Positions 1 through 8,101 of a DNA stretch of 64,000 nt are shown here, in pieces. The notes under the pieces were generated by a model, which worked only from the letters and a program-made list of their open reading frames with translations, did not search any database and was not told where the DNA came from. Source of the DNA: Streptomyces sp. NRRL S-31 (lineage in GTDB: Bacteria > Actinomycetota > Actinomycetes > Streptomycetales > Streptomycetaceae); contig NZ_JOCB01000034.1 of the NCBI RefSeq assembly GCF_000718775.1, positions 1 through 64,000 on the forward strand. The letters are read 5' to 3'. A program made the position numbers and the translations under genes. Numbering within the stretch: position 1 is the stretch's first letter; every line of letters begins with the position of its first letter.

Positions 1-135
1 CTTCTGCATCACGACACGCAGTCCGCGGGCCTTGAGCAGCATGCCCAGGCTGGAGGCGGTCAGACCCTTGCCGAGCGAGGAGGCGACACCCCCGGTGACC
101 AACAGGTGCTTGGTCGTCGTGGAATCGGGCGTCAT
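1..135 (-). CDS. pyrG: CTP synthase, N-terminal fragment (cut by window edge)
   Basis: CTP synthase converts UTP to CTP with ATP and glutamine in the cytoplasm. Only the first 45 codons are visible; the frame is open to the left edge. The ATG is at 135. The residues [20 protein letters not shown] form the phosphate-binding loop that opens the PyrG synthetase domain, and the following hydrophobic strand and KARGLRV segment fit the family. Just 46 bases separate its start from the stop of the upstream Lrp-type gene on the same strand, so it either shares that transcript or has a promoter inside that gene. It is probably the housekeeping core gene that flanks the accessory region. Confidence 0.93.
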   Translation of the reverse strand, partial: MTPDSTTTKHLLVTGGVASSLGKGLTASSLGMLLKARGLRVVMQK

Positions 136-181
136 GGCCAAGAGGGGGCTCCCGTGGTCGCTGGCGGGGGGACGGCACGGC

Positions 182-1171
182 TCATCGGAGCGGGTCGCTC
201 GCGGTGGAGCCGGGTGCGGAGACGGGTGTGAGCATCTCCGTGTCACAGTCGAGGATGTGGGGTAGCGCTCCGAGTGTGCCGACGATGAAGCCGTACAGGC
301 CGGTCTCGTCCTCGACGCACACGTCCGCGAGGATGTTGTGACGCCCTGTCACCGCGGCGCAGAAGCGCACGTCCGGGCAGGCGGACAGGGCGGTACCGAC
401 GGTCTCGAGGCCCGCCGGGTGAACCTTCAGCCGTACGCGCGCCGTCACGGGACGGCCCAGGGCGGCCGGATCGACGACGGTGCGCAGCCGCAGCACCCGG
501 TGCTCCAGCAGGGAGGCCACCCGGCGTCCCGCGGTGGCGGTGGAGAAACCCAGCTCCCTGCCGAGGTCGGTGAGGCTGATACGGGCGTTCCTCGTGAGGG
601 CCTCGGCGACACGCCGGTCGGTGGGCGTGAGGTCGTGTCTGCGTGCGGGTCCGGGCAGGGGCTGGACCAGACTTGCCCGCAAGCGCTTCTCCTCCTCTGT
701 GGTCAGGACGGGGGCGTGCCACTCGGCCTCGGTGCGGAACGGGCGCAGGGTGATGTGCGCGTCGAGCACCGTGGCGTCGGGCAGACCGGGTATCTCCTCC
801 AGCGGCGAGGTCAGGCGTGGCCGTCCCTCCACGAGCAGGTGGTACCAGAGGAGGCCGGCCCCTCCGCTCACAGCGGCGACGTTAAGCACTTCCGGGTGCC
901 CTGCCAATCCTTGGCGGACATTTTCCAGACAATCCCTTGCGGTGCGCAGTCGGACGTGTGCGGAGTGTCCGAATCCGCTGCGCAGGGGGTCGAGGTCGGC
1001 CGTGCAGCGGACGAGGCCCGAGTCCAGGAGCCGCTGGACGCGCCGCGCCACCGCGCGCTCGTGTTCGCCGAGTATGCGCCCCACCTCTGCCACCTGGGCC
1101 CGCGGGTTGATCTGGAGTGCTGCCACGATGCGCTGGTCAAGGTCGTCACACATGTCTGAACCGTTCATCAC
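182..1171 (-). CDS. Lrp/AsnC-family regulator with two tandem modules
   Basis: A 329-aa protein, about twice the usual Lrp length. The first winged helix-turn-helix spans roughly residues 10-60 ([20 protein letters not shown]), followed by a ligand-sensing RAM-like region. A second helix-turn-helix ([20 protein letters not shown]) starts near residue 180 and is followed by another alpha/beta sensing region to the end. Such double-module Lrp proteins are known in actinobacteria. The gene is divergent from the flavin reductase operon at 1323, with 151 bases between them, so it is the likely local regulator. The start is uncertain: GTG at 1171, or ATG at 1168 or 1153, none with a clear ribosome-binding site; ATG 1153 best matches the usual N-terminus MxxLDxxI. 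Confidence 0.85.
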   Translation of the reverse strand: MMNGSDMCDDLDQRIVAALQINPRAQVAEVGRILGEHERAVARRVQRLLDSGLVRCTADLDPLRSGFGHSAHVRLRTARDCLENVRQGLAGHPEVLNVAAVSGGAGLLWYHLLVEGRPRLTSPLEEIPGLPDATVLDAHITLRPFRTEAEWHAPVLTTEEEKRLRASLVQPLPGPARRHDLTPTDRRVAEALTRNARISLTDLGRELGFSTATAGRRVASLLEHRVLRLRTVVDPAALGRPVTARVRLKVHPAGLETVGTALSACPDVRFCAAVTGRHNILADVCVEDETGLYGFIVGTLGALPHILDCDTEMLTPVSAPGSTASDPLR

Positions 1172-1275
1172 ACGGCAATGATGGCAGGATCTTTATCAGA
1201 AAACTTGTGGCTGTTGTCGCGATCGATCAACTGAGGCAGACTCGGGGACCCATCGCCGAACCGGCGCCTGGCGGA

Positions 1276-1317
1276 CCTGTCCTCTGCGACCGGCCCGTAC
1301 CGGGCCGAAAGGACAGG
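1276..1317 (+). promoter_or_regulatory. Two-part stem-loop covering the ribosome-binding site of the flavin reductase gene
   Basis: Arms CCTGTCCT (1276-1283) and AGGACAGG (1310-1317) pair perfectly and enclose a second perfect hairpin, CGGCCCG-TAC-CGGGCCG (1291-1307). The AAAGGA Shine-Dalgarno sequence of the gene starting at 1323 lies in the 3' arm. This could limit translation, serve as an operator, or both; the function is inferred. Confidence 0.5.
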
Positions 1318-1322
1318 GCCCC

Positions 1323-1841
1323 TTGTTAGGCGAGAGCACCACCGCAGCAGTCCAGGACCCCGTGGCCTCCAGCGTGTTCCGCTCGGTGCTGGGGCGTTTC
1401 TGTTCCGGTGTCACCGTCGTCACCGCCATGGGACCCACGAGTCCCGCCGGATTCACCTGCCAGGCGTTCTCGTCGCTCTCCCTCGACCCGCCGCGCGTCC
1501 TGCTCTGCGTCAGCCGCACCTCGACGAGCTGGCCCGCCATCAGGAGCAGTACCTCCTTCTGCGTCAACGTGCTGGCGCAGCAGCAGCGTTCGCTGTGCGA
1601 GCGGTTCGCGCGCTCCGGCGGCGACAAGTTCGAGGGCGTGTCCTGGACCGCGTCACCGGACGGCGCGCCCCGCCTGGACGGCGCGACGGCGTGGATCGAC
1701 TGCCGTGTGCACACCGAGCACGACGGCGGCGACCACCTCGTGGTCATCGGTGACGTGCGCCGGGTCGAGGCGCCGGCCGACGCACCGCAGCCACTGCTGT
1801 ACTACCGCGGCCGGTACGCGCGGATCGACGACACCGCCTGA
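1323..1841 (+). CDS. Flavin reductase (FMN/FAD:NAD(P)H oxidoreductase) domain protein
   Basis: A 172-aa protein of the split-barrel flavin reductase family that supplies reduced flavin to two-component monooxygenases. Family marks are the N-terminal GRFCSGVTVVTA segment, the SSLSLDPPRVLLCVSRTS strand that contacts flavin, and the C-terminal YYRGRY. It is the first gene of a five-gene operon whose last gene (4401-5714) encodes a luciferase-like monooxygenase of the NtaA/SnaA type, which needs exactly such a partner. The start is a TTG at 1323, about nine bases after AAAGGA; a GTG near codon 14 is an alternative without a ribosome-binding site. Length is normal for the family. Confidence 0.85.
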   Translation: MLGESTTAAVQDPVASSVFRSVLGRFCSGVTVVTAMGPTSPAGFTCQAFSSLSLDPPRVLLCVSRTSTSWPAIRSSTSFCVNVLAQQQRSLCERFARSGGDKFEGVSWTASPDGAPRLDGATAWIDCRVHTEHDGGDHLVVIGDVRRVEAPADAPQPLLYYRGRYARIDDTA

Positions 1842-2040
1842 CCGGCGCGTGCCCGGCGGCCGGCCCGCCGTGCGGCCCGCGGTACCCCTCCCGTTCTCCC
1901 TCTCCCCGCGACCCCGGTCCGGCTGCGCGTGCCCGCACGGCGGCCGTACCGCACCCCGCCCTGCCCGGACCCGGGCCGGGCGCCGAAGCCAGCACCCCCG
2001 TCGAAGTCATCACCCCCCAGGAAACAGGAGTGACAACGCC

Positions 2041-2613
2041 ATGGAATCGAAGCCGGGAACCCGCACCGAAGAGACGCCCGCACAGCAGAGCGGCCTGCTC
2101 GCCGGACTCGACGTCTTCGTCGGCGGCCCGATCCAGCACGCCATCCTGGCGGGCGGGTTCGTCGGTCACTTGCAGGACGCGATCCAGACCGCGATCGGCA
2201 TCGCCCGGGACAACGGGGCCAATGTCTTCTCGGCACACCTCGTGGAGAAGTTCGGGGCCGAGACGGCGTCCTTCACCCCCGAACAGGTCTCCGTGCGGGA
2301 CTTGCGCTGGATGAGGAAGTGCGACGTCTTCGTGCCGGTCCTGCCGTTGCTGGAGGACGGGACCCTGCGGCGCACGGACGGTACCCATGTCGAACTCGGC
2401 TGGGCCACCGCGCTGGGGCGTCCCATCGTCCTGATCACCAAGCAGCCCTTCGCCGACTCCGCGAGCCACCTCCTCAAGGGCCTGCACCGCGTGGGCTCCG
2501 TCCAGGCCATCGACTTCGACGAGTTCACCGAGAAGCCGGCCCTGCTCATCGACGCGGTGCTCGCCGCCACCGAGCGGCAGCGCGAGGCCGTCACCGCGAG
2601 TCTCGTCGCCTAG
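2041..2613 (+). CDS. Nucleoside 2-deoxyribosyltransferase-like protein
   Basis: A 190-aa Rossmann-like protein. The segment DVFVGGPIQ near residue 24, the long helix of polar residues after it, the MRKCDVFVPVLP strand-loop and THVELGWATALGRPIVLI near residue 120 are the layout of the nucleoside deoxyribosyltransferase and nucleotide N-hydrolase superfamily; the Glu of the HVELGWA element matches the catalytic or substrate-orienting acid. Relatives such as MilB and BlsM cleave the N-glycosidic bond of CMP in antibiotic pathways. ATG 2041 follows CAGGAG at a good distance. About 200 bases separate it from the upstream gene, and the codon use is like its neighbours. The real substrate is unknown. 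Confidence 0.75.
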   Translation: MESKPGTRTEETPAQQSGLLAGLDVFVGGPIQHAILAGGFVGHLQDAIQTAIGIARDNGANVFSAHLVEKFGAETASFTPEQVSVRDLRWMRKCDVFVPVLPLLEDGTLRRTDGTHVELGWATALGRPIVLITKQPFADSASHLLKGLHRVGSVQAIDFDEFTEKPALLIDAVLAATERQREAVTASLVA

Positions 2614-2671
2614 TCGGACACCCTCCTTCGCACACCCACACCCGCTTCATCCACCCGGACGGAGTCATCGA

Positions 2672-3559
2672 GTGTCTGACGTGTCGATACTGGGCCTGTC
2701 GCTGGCCAATCCCGTGATAGTCGGTTCCGGACTGCTGACGGACCAGGAACGCAACATCCGCCGGCTCATCGAGCGGGGCGCCGGAGCCGTCGTCACCAAG
2801 ACCATCCACCCCAACCCGCCGCAGGGCCTCGACGAGCGGATCATCCGCCTGCCCGTAGGCATGCTGAACAGCACCACCTATTCCAAGCGCCCGGTCAACC
2901 ACTGGCTGGGCGTGCTGCGCTCGTTCGCCGACGACGGGTTGCCCGTCATCGCCTCCCTGCACGCCGACACCCCGGCCGAACTCGCCGCCCTGGCCAAGGA
3001 CGTCGAGGGGACCGGCTGCCGGGCCCTGGAACTCGGCATCTCCTGCCTCAACGAGGAGGAGGGGCTGGAGGACGACAACCCCGACCGGGTCTACGCCTAC
3101 ACCTCCGAGACCCGCGGCAGGACGGCGCTGCCCCTCTCCGTCAAGCTGGCCGTCGGTGAAGGGCTCCAGGACCGGGTGCGGGCCGCCATCGCGGGGGGAG
3201 CCGACGCCATCACCCTCAGCGACACCATCGGCGGCGCGGCCGTGGTCCCCGAGACCGGCCGGCTCGAACTGGACGGCGTCTTCGGCTACTCGGGCCCCGG
3301 TCTGAAGCCGCTCGTCCTCGCCGCCGTCTGGCAACTGCGCAAAAGGGGCGTCGAGTTGCCGATCATGGGCTGCGGCGGAGTCGGCAGCGGGCGTGACGTG
3401 GCCGACTACCTCAGCGTCGGCGCGAACGTCGCCCAGGTGTACACGGCCCTGCACACCGACATGTACGAGACGCTCGAGCGCATCGTGGCGGAGACCCGCG
3501 ACCTCCTCGGTCCGCCCGCCCCGGCCCAGGTCGGCACGGTCGAGGCCGCGGGCATATGA
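2672..3559 (+). CDS. Dihydroorotate dehydrogenase-like FMN protein
   Basis: A 295-aa FMN-binding TIM barrel of the class 1 DHOD / dihydropyrimidine dehydrogenase type. Visible marks are the N-terminal LANPVIVGSGLLT strand, GAGAVVTKTI with the FMN-contacting Thr-Lys, LPLSVKLA with the conserved Lys, and the C-terminal phosphate-binding GCGGVGSGRDVADYLSVGA. The usual NxSCPN substrate loop is changed to GISCLNEEEG, so the substrate probably differs from dihydroorotate or uracil. The GTG start at 2672 lies 58 bases after the upstream stop. The end overlaps the creatininase gene by four bases (ATGA), indicating translational coupling. Confidence 0.8.
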   Translation: MSDVSILGLSLANPVIVGSGLLTDQERNIRRLIERGAGAVVTKTIHPNPPQGLDERIIRLPVGMLNSTTYSKRPVNHWLGVLRSFADDGLPVIASLHADTPAELAALAKDVEGTGCRALELGISCLNEEEGLEDDNPDRVYAYTSETRGRTALPLSVKLAVGEGLQDRVRAAIAGGADAITLSDTIGGAAVVPETGRLELDGVFGYSGPGLKPLVLAAVWQLRKRGVELPIMGCGGVGSGRDVADYLSVGANVAQVYTALHTDMYETLERIVAETRDLLGPPAPAQVGTVEAAGI

Positions 3560-4404
3560 CGACTCGCCACCCTGGATCACCACTCACCGACCTGACCAGC
3601 GCCCAGGTCGCCGACGCCGTGCGCGGGCGCACCGTCGTGTGGCCCATCGGGGCGATCGAGCAGCACGGCCCGCATCTGCCGCTGTCGGTCGACCTGATCC
3701 TGGCGGAGGCCTTCGCCGGCGAGATCGCGAAGGAACTCGACGCGTTCACCCTGCCCGCGCAGGCGATCGGCGCCCGCTCCCTGCCGCAGAGCGGCGGCGG
3801 GCTGTACTTCCCCGGCACGGTGTACGTGGCCGGAGACACCCTCGTCCGCTTCCTGCGCGAGACAATCACGGCCCTGGCGGCCCTGCCCATGGCCCGGCTG
3901 GTCGTGGTCAACGGGCACTACGAGAACGAGCCGTTCCTCTTCGAGGCGCTGGACCAGGTGCGCGAGCGGGGTCTGCTGGACAGCACGGAGGTCTTCGCCT
4001 TCAGCTGGTGGAGCCTGGTCCGGGACACCTGGACCGATGCCGAGATCCCCAGGTTCCCCGGCTGGCACGCCGAGCACGCGGGAGTCACCGAGACGAGCCT
4101 GATGCTCCACCTGCGGCCCGACCTCGTCACCGACGAACGTCCCGACCACGACGACCCGCCCCGCGCGGGTGTCTATCTGCACCCCGTCGACGTGGCACAG
4201 ACCACCCACCGCGGGGTCCTCTCCTCCACCTCCGGCTCCGACGCCGGGCTCGGGGAGAAGCTGCTGCGCCATGTCGTGGACGAGGCGACGGCCATGGTCC
4301 GCGACGGCAGCGGGCTGCTCTTCGCCCAGACCCGTCCGGACCGCCGCCACCCGGACCCGCGGCGCCGAACCGCCGCACGCCCCGAAGGGAACCCACAGCC
4401 GTGA
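3556..4404 (+). CDS. Creatininase-family amidohydrolase
   Basis: A 282-aa metal-dependent amidase of the creatininase family, which hydrolyses cyclic or formyl amides (creatinine, FAPy-type pyrimidines, premycofactocin peptides). The sequence PIGAIEQHGPHLPLSVD holds metal ligands Glu35, His37 and Asp46, matching E34/H36/D45 of creatininase. NGHYEN near 117 and WHAEHAGVTETS near 175 supply the remaining family motifs. It is coupled to both neighbours by four-base overlaps. In this operon it is the natural candidate for opening or trimming a ring after oxidation. The tail after about residue 262 is Arg/Pro-rich and probably not part of the fold. Confidence 0.85.
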   Translation: MTTRHPGSPLTDLTSAQVADAVRGRTVVWPIGAIEQHGPHLPLSVDLILAEAFAGEIAKELDAFTLPAQAIGARSLPQSGGGLYFPGTVYVAGDTLVRFLRETITALAALPMARLVVVNGHYENEPFLFEALDQVRERGLLDSTEVFAFSWWSLVRDTWTDAEIPRFPGWHAEHAGVTETSLMLHLRPDLVTDERPDHDDPPRAGVYLHPVDVAQTTHRGVLSSTSGSDAGLGEKLLRHVVDEATAMVRDGSGLLFAQTRPDRRHPDPRRRTAARPEGNPQP

Positions 4405-5714
4405 CCCGGAAGTTCCACCTCGCCTGCATCTTCAACTTCACCCCGGACGACTGGCAGGGCCCCTTCGGTACCGGAGGCTCCCCGTGGGACGGCAAGTTCC
4501 ACACGGAGGTGGCCCAGGCACTCGAACGCGCCTGTTTCGACTACGTGATCATCGAGGACAAGCTGATGGTCCCGGAGAGCTACGGCGGTTCCGCCGAGCG
4601 GGCGCTGCGGCAAGGCATGGTCGTCCCCAAGCACGACCCGGTCCCGCTGGCCGTCGCGATGGGCCTGGCCACCTCCCACCTGGGTATCGTCGCCACCCTG
4701 TCGACCCTGGCGTACCCGCCTTTCATGACGGCGCGCCTCTCCTCGACGATGGACAGCATGCTCGGCGGGCGCTTCGGCTGGAACATCGTCACCAGCGCCG
4801 AGGACCTGGCCGCACGGAACTTCGGCCTCGAGAAGCTGCCGACGCGGGACGTGCGGTACGCCATGGCGGACGAGTACGTCGACGTGGTGCGCCGGCTCTT
4901 CGACTCCTGGGACGAGGACGCCGTCGTACTCGACCGGGAGAACGGGATCTACGCCGACCACACCAAGGTCCGCCCGATCCACTTCAAGGGCGAGTACTTC
5001 AGCGTGCGGGGCCCGTTGAACACCGTGCCCTCGCCGCAGCACCGGCCCGCGTTCGTGCAGGCCGGGGCCTCGCCCCGCGGCCGGGTCTTCGCCGCGCGCA
5101 ACGCCGACTCGGTCATCGCCATCGCCAACGGGGTCGCCGGGATGAAGGAGTTCCGCGACGACGTGCGCAAGCACGCCGAGGCGGCCGGCCGCGACCCCGA
5201 CGACGTCAAGGTCCTGTTCTGTGTGACGCCCACGCTCGGCGAGACCGAGCAGGAGGCACGGGACAAACACCAGCGGATGATCTCGTCGCCCCAGTTCATC
5301 CACGACATCCTCGCCGAGACCTCCGCGCTCACGGAGATCGACTTCGCCCAGTTCGACCTGGACGAGCCCCTGCCGTACCGGCTTCAGACCAACGGGGAAC
5401 AGGGCTCGCTCGACCAGCTCCAGCAGTGGGGCAGCGGCAAGACGCTGCGGGAGCTGGTGCTGGACGCCGCCGGGGGGCTGGTCTCCTCGGTGGAACTCGT
5501 CGGCACACCCGACCAGGTGGCGGAGCGGATGGGGGAGGTGATGGAGGAGGTCGGCGGCGACGGGTTCATGCTCACGACCCCGGTGCTCCGGCTGAACCGC
5601 CGCTGGGTCGCCGACGTCACCGACGGGCTCGTGCCCGCGCTCCGGCGCCGGGGGCTGACCCGGGACGCGTACACGCCCGGCAACACCCTGCGGCAGAACC
5701 TCGCCGAGTTCTGA
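4401..5714 (+). CDS. NtaA/SnaA/DszA-type flavin-dependent monooxygenase
   Basis: A 437-aa luciferase-like monooxygenase that uses FMNH2 supplied by a separate reductase. The sequence matches the nitrilotriacetate/EDTA/pristinamycin/dibenzothiophene sulfone monooxygenase group: an N-terminal FNFTPDDW, FDYVIIEDK after strand 2, GRFGWNIVTS near residue 130, a YxDxxxVRPIHFKGEYFSVRGPLN insertion, and PAFVQAGASPRGRVFAAR. The GTG start at 4401 overlaps the creatininase stop by four bases (GTGA). With the reductase at 1323 it forms a complete two-component oxygenase at the two ends of one operon. Members oxidise at carbon next to nitrogen or sulfur; the substrate here is unknown. Confidence 0.88.
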   Translation: MTRKFHLACIFNFTPDDWQGPFGTGGSPWDGKFHTEVAQALERACFDYVIIEDKLMVPESYGGSAERALRQGMVVPKHDPVPLAVAMGLATSHLGIVATLSTLAYPPFMTARLSSTMDSMLGGRFGWNIVTSAEDLAARNFGLEKLPTRDVRYAMADEYVDVVRRLFDSWDEDAVVLDRENGIYADHTKVRPIHFKGEYFSVRGPLNTVPSPQHRPAFVQAGASPRGRVFAARNADSVIAIANGVAGMKEFRDDVRKHAEAAGRDPDDVKVLFCVTPTLGETEQEARDKHQRMISSPQFIHDILAETSALTEIDFAQFDLDEPLPYRLQTNGEQGSLDQLQQWGSGKTLRELVLDAAGGLVSSVELVGTPDQVAERMGEVMEEVGGDGFMLTTPVLRLNRRWVADVTDGLVPALRRRGLTRDAYTPGNTLRQNLAEF

Positions 5715-5819
5715 GCCCGGCGGGACACCCCGAGTCGCCGGACGGTGCGCACCGGGCCGCGTATCTTCTCCGTCGTGAGCCGGCCGCCCCGTCCGGTGCC
5801 TTGCGCCCCCGTGTCCCGG

Positions 5820-6185
5820 TCAGACGGACGCACCGAGCCGGGACGGCGCTTCACGGCGCACCGTGTCGCGGTACCAGCGGCCCCAGGTGTCCAGTTGCTC
5901 GGTGAGGGAGTCCAGGGTGTGACCGACGTCGGTGAGGGTGTACTCGACCCGCGGCGGCACCTCCCGGTACACCGTCCGCGCCACCAGCCCGTCCGCCTCC
6001 AGCTCCCTCAGCTGGCGGGTCAGCATGCGCTGGGTGATCCCCGGCAGCGCACGCCTCAGTTCGCCGAACCGGTGCGTACCCGAGACCAGCTGTTTGAGAA
6101 TGGCGAGTTTCCAACGGCCGCCGAGAAGCTCCATGGCGAACTCGACCGCACAGTGGTCCGAGGTTTCCTCCACCTTGGATCGCAT
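5820..6185 (-). CDS. HxlR-family transcriptional regulator
   Basis: A 121-aa winged helix-turn-helix protein. The motif CAVEFAMELLGGRWKLAILK near residue 12, GTHRFGELRRALPGITQRML and the wing GLVARTVYREVPPRVEYTLT are diagnostic of HxlR. HxlR proteins sense electrophiles, redox change or aromatic compounds and act as local repressors or activators. The gene starts at 6185 and is divergent from the MFS exporter at 6275; the short intergenic DNA carries a GGTATAC element near 6199 that could be its operator. This places it as regulator of the exporter and possibly of the downstream aromatic operon. Confidence 0.93.
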   Translation of the reverse strand: MRSKVEETSDHCAVEFAMELLGGRWKLAILKQLVSGTHRFGELRRALPGITQRMLTRQLRELEADGLVARTVYREVPPRVEYTLTDVGHTLDSLTEQLDTWGRWYRDTVRREAPSRLGASV

Positions 6186-6274
6186 ACCTGACCTCCATTG
6201 GTATACAGCGTGGCACCAGGGGACACGAATGACCGTACTTGCGGCCCGCGTCGGTACTCCCGGAAGCTGAGAAT

Positions 6275-7900
6275 ATGACAGAGAGCAAGGCGCCCGCCGC
6301 GGCCGGATCAGCCGACGGCGGGAAGCGCGCGGCCCCGTCCGCGGACGCCGGACCGGACCGGCCGGCCCTCCCCGCGCGGCAGCGGTGGCTGGTACTGGCG
6401 GTGGTGTCCGGCAGCCTCTTCCTGTGCGGCATCGACCTCACCGTCCTGCATGTCGCGGTGCCGAGCCTGAGCCGGGAGCTGGAGCCGAGCCCCGCCCAGC
6501 TGCTGTGGATCGTCGACGTCTACTCGCTGACGCTCGCCGCCCTCCTGGTGACCTGTGGCACCCTCGGCGACCGCATCGGCCGCCGCCGCATGGTGCTCAG
6601 CGGCTTCTTCACCTTCGGACTCGCCTCCGCCGCGGCCGCCTTCTCGACCTCGACCGCACAGCTCATCGCGGCCCGTGCCGCGCTCGGGGTCGGCGCGGCG
6701 ATGATCATGGCGTCCACGGTGGCGATCATCCGGGTCGTCTTCACCGACGACCGCGAGCGCGCCCTCGCCCTCGGCATCTGGACCTCCGCGCACAGCGTGG
6801 GCGCCACCATCGGCCCGCTGGCGGGCGGTCTGGTCACCGAGAGGTGGGGCTGGGGCGCGGTGTTCCTCATCAACGTCCCCGTCATCGTCGTCATTCTGGC
6901 CGTCGGGGCCCGGGTCATCCCCGAGTCGCGCAATCCCGTGCCCCGCCGCTGGGACGTGGCCAGCGTCGCGCTGTCGGTCACCGGTCTGGCGGGCGTGGTC
7001 TACGCGCTCAAGCAGGCCGGCGAACACGCCGGGCTGAACACCGTGATCGTCGTCACCGCCCTCGCCGGCGCCGCCCTGATCCACCTCTTCGTCCGGCGGC
7101 AACGACGCATCCCGGAGCCGCTGCTGGACTTCGCCCTCTTCCGCGACCGTCGCTTCACCACGGCCACGCTGTGCGTCATCGGCTGCTTCGGCAGTTATGT
7201 CGCCCTGCTGTTCTTCCTCACCCAGTGGCTCCAGCAGGTGGGCGAGTACTCGCCGGTGCGCGCCGGGCTCGCGCTGATGCCGCTGGCGGGCGCCAACGCC
7301 CTCGGCGCGGTCACGGCCCCCTGGGCGGCGAACCGGTGGGGCAACCGCTGGGCGCTGACCGGCGCGCTCTCCCTGTTCGCCGTCGCGTACGCCGCCATCG
7401 CGGCCGTCGGCGACACCGGGCACTACGGCGTCCTGCTCGTCCCGCTGCTCGCCGCGGGGTACGGCGCCGGCATCGTGATGACCCTGGGCGCCGATTCCAT
7501 CATGGGCGCCGCGCAGCCCGAGCGGTCCGGGGAAGCGGCGGCCATCCAGGAGACGTCCTTCGAACTCGGCGCGGGACTCGGTGTCGCCGTCCTCGGCACC
7601 GTCCTGACCGCCGTGTACCGCACGGGCCTGCCGCCGGTGCCGGGCCTGTCCCAGGACCAGCGGGCCCGCGCCGAGGAGTCGTTCGCCGCGGCGGAGGACG
7701 TCATGACACAGCTGCCGTCCCGGACCGCCCGCGCGGTGCTGCACTCGGCACAGCACGCCTACGACCGGGGCTTCACCGCGGTGTCGGTGATCGCGGCGGC
7801 CGGCCTGGCCGCGACCGCGCTGCTGGCGGCGACGCTGCTGCGCCCGCGCCGGGGCGCCGAGGAGACCGGCGGCGACCGACCGGCCACCGGCGGCGGCTGA
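6275..7900 (+). CDS. MFS drug/solute exporter, DHA2 family
   Basis: A 541-aa inner-membrane proton antiporter with about 14 hydrophobic segments. Motif A (GTLGDRIGRRRM, near residue 90) and antiporter motif C (VGATIGPLAGG, near residue 170) are intact. The N-terminal 40 residues are an Ala/Pro/Gly-rich cytoplasmic tail, and the C-terminus is charged. The ATG at 6275 was chosen because it precedes the conserved first helix at a reasonable distance; an in-frame start 36 bases earlier lacks support. It is divergently paired with the HxlR gene. Likely role: export of an aromatic or toxic compound, perhaps the substrate or an intermediate of the downstream catabolic operon. Confidence 0.9.
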   Translation: MTESKAPAAAGSADGGKRAAPSADAGPDRPALPARQRWLVLAVVSGSLFLCGIDLTVLHVAVPSLSRELEPSPAQLLWIVDVYSLTLAALLVTCGTLGDRIGRRRMVLSGFFTFGLASAAAAFSTSTAQLIAARAALGVGAAMIMASTVAIIRVVFTDDRERALALGIWTSAHSVGATIGPLAGGLVTERWGWGAVFLINVPVIVVILAVGARVIPESRNPVPRRWDVASVALSVTGLAGVVYALKQAGEHAGLNTVIVVTALAGAALIHLFVRRQRRIPEPLLDFALFRDRRFTTATLCVIGCFGSYVALLFFLTQWLQQVGEYSPVRAGLALMPLAGANALGAVTAPWAANRWGNRWALTGALSLFAVAYAAIAAVGDTGHYGVLLVPLLAAGYGAGIVMTLGADSIMGAAQPERSGEAAAIQETSFELGAGLGVAVLGTVLTAVYRTGLPPVPGLSQDQRARAEESFAAAEDVMTQLPSRTARAVLHSAQHAYDRGFTAVSVIAAAGLAATALLAATLLRPRRGAEETGGDRPATGGG

Positions 7901-8101
7901 CCCGCCCCGCCCGCCCGGGTACGCCCGCAGCCGCTCCCTCCCGTCCCGTCCACGGTCCGCTCGGGGCCGCCGTACCCACCCGTGGTGCGCGATCTGTGCA
8001 GCAACACGCCTCGATCGTGCAGGAGTTCACCCGCTCGTGGTCCGCAGACTCGGTGGTGCAGCACAACCGCACCCCGACCGACTCGCGGAGGCGATGCCCA
8101 C

